Shown in pieces: positions 4,844 to 5,332 of a DNA stretch of 5,332 bases (position 1 is its first letter; each line of letters opens with the position of its first letter). The notes beneath the pieces were generated by a model that saw nothing but the letters and a program-made list of their open reading frames with translations, was not told the origin of the DNA and searched no databases. The stretch lies in the NCBI GenBank assembly GCA_033763355.1, contig JANRKT010000235.1, positions 1 through 5,332 of the forward strand. Direction: 5' to 3'. This DNA is from JANRKT01 sp033763355. GTDB taxonomy: Bacteria; Bacteroidota; Bacteroidia; Chitinophagales; Chitinophagaceae. Position numbers and translations under genes: made by a program.

Positions 4844-5332
4844 ATGAAAATCTTAGTGTGCATCAGTAAAACGCCCGACACCACGGCAAAAATAGCTTTC
4901 ACCGATAACAACACGAAATTTGCCGCCGATGGCGTGCAGTGGATCATCAACCCTTACGATGAATGGTATGCCCTCGTAAGGGCCATTGAACTGAAAGAAA
5001 AAGATGCTTCAACAGCAATACATCTCGTTACAGTTGGCGGGGCAGATACCGAACCCATTATCCGCAAGGCGCTGGCGCTGGGCGGTGATGAAGCCATAAG
5101 GGTAAATGCCGACAGCCACGACAGCTTTTATATTGCATCGCAAATTGCAGAAATTGCGAAACAGGGTGCATATGATCTGATCTTCACCGGGAAAGAAACC
5201 ATTGACTACAACGGCTCCTCCATTGGCGGAATGGTGGCTGAATTACTGGACATGCCTTATATCAGCCTTGCTGTTAAATTTGACCTGAACGGTACCACCG
5301 CTACAGTAACCAGGGAAATTGAAGGCGGCGAA
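4844..5332 (+). CDS. etfB: Electron transfer flavoprotein beta subunit, N-terminal 163 residues, cut by the window edge
   Basis: An open frame from ATG 4844 runs 163 codons to the end of the window; the family is usually about 245-260 residues, so roughly a third is missing. The start MKILVCISKTPDT is typical of the EtfB family. So are INPYDEWYALVRAIELKE (35-52), LVTVGGADTEPIIRKALALG (61-80) and DLIFTGKETIDYNGSSIGGM (111-130), followed by VAELLDMPYIS. EtfB pairs with EtfA in the cytoplasm. The dimer holds FAD and, in EtfB, AMP, and carries electrons from acyl-CoA and other dehydrogenases to the quinone pool via ETF-ubiquinone oxidoreductase. etfA would be expected just beyond the right edge. 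Divergent transcription from the TPR gene leaves 112 bp for control regions. No Shine-Dalgarno sequence is seen, as is common in Bacteroidota. The visible part has no frameshift or missing motif. Confidence 0.95.
   Translation, partial: MKILVCISKTPDTTAKIAFTDNNTKFAADGVQWIINPYDEWYALVRAIELKEKDASTAIHLVTVGGADTEPIIRKALALGGDEAIRVNADSHDSFYIASQIAEIAKQGAYDLIFTGKETIDYNGSSIGGMVAELLDMPYISLAVKFDLNGTTATVTREIEGGE

Overview
The window looks like chromosome from a Bacteroidota bacterium, probably close to Chitinophagaceae. This is inferred from moderate GC, starts without Shine-Dalgarno sequences, exact matches to the Bacteroidota -7 element (TAnnTTTG), and the style of the proteins. No database search was possible, so the lineage is a judgement. 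Most genes are core housekeeping genes.

Layout, left to right. Positions 1-666 (minus) hold the N-terminal 222 residues of a secreted metal-dependent amidohydrolase that runs off the left edge. A 230-base divergent spacer follows, with a GC-rich hairpin and a C/G-tract repeat that ends directly at the next start codon. Then come rlmH (897-1370, 23S rRNA methyltransferase) and a rhomboid intramembrane protease (1431-2078), both plus strand. The rhomboid gene converges on tilS (2060-3502, minus; tRNA-Ile lysidine synthetase) and overlaps it by 19 bp. Upstream of tilS on the same strand is a higB-higA toxin-antitoxin pair (3520-4127) with a 4-bp start/stop overlap. A 276-base spacer follows, carrying a 27-bp-period direct repeat that contains a well-matched promoter. 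A small TPR protein (4411-4731, minus) diverges from etfB (4844 to the right edge, plus; electron transfer flavoprotein beta subunit, first 163 residues).

Working relationships: rlmH and tilS both modify translation RNAs, but they lie on opposite strands and need not be co-regulated. higB, higA and tilS may be one transcript, which would place an essential gene behind a toxin-antitoxin promoter. etfB should be followed outside the window by etfA.

The most unusual signal is inside tilS. Three separate tracts of 7-bp tandem repeats, one interrupted by an 18-bp perfect palindrome, are carried in frame as low-complexity peptide insertions. All are oriented so that the coding strand has no stops while the opposite strand is full of them. 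A second signal is the hairpin repeat found twice, once as the leader of rlmH and once supplying the stop codon of the TPR gene. I see no CRISPR array, tRNA, rRNA, complete insertion sequence or defence cluster beyond HigBA.
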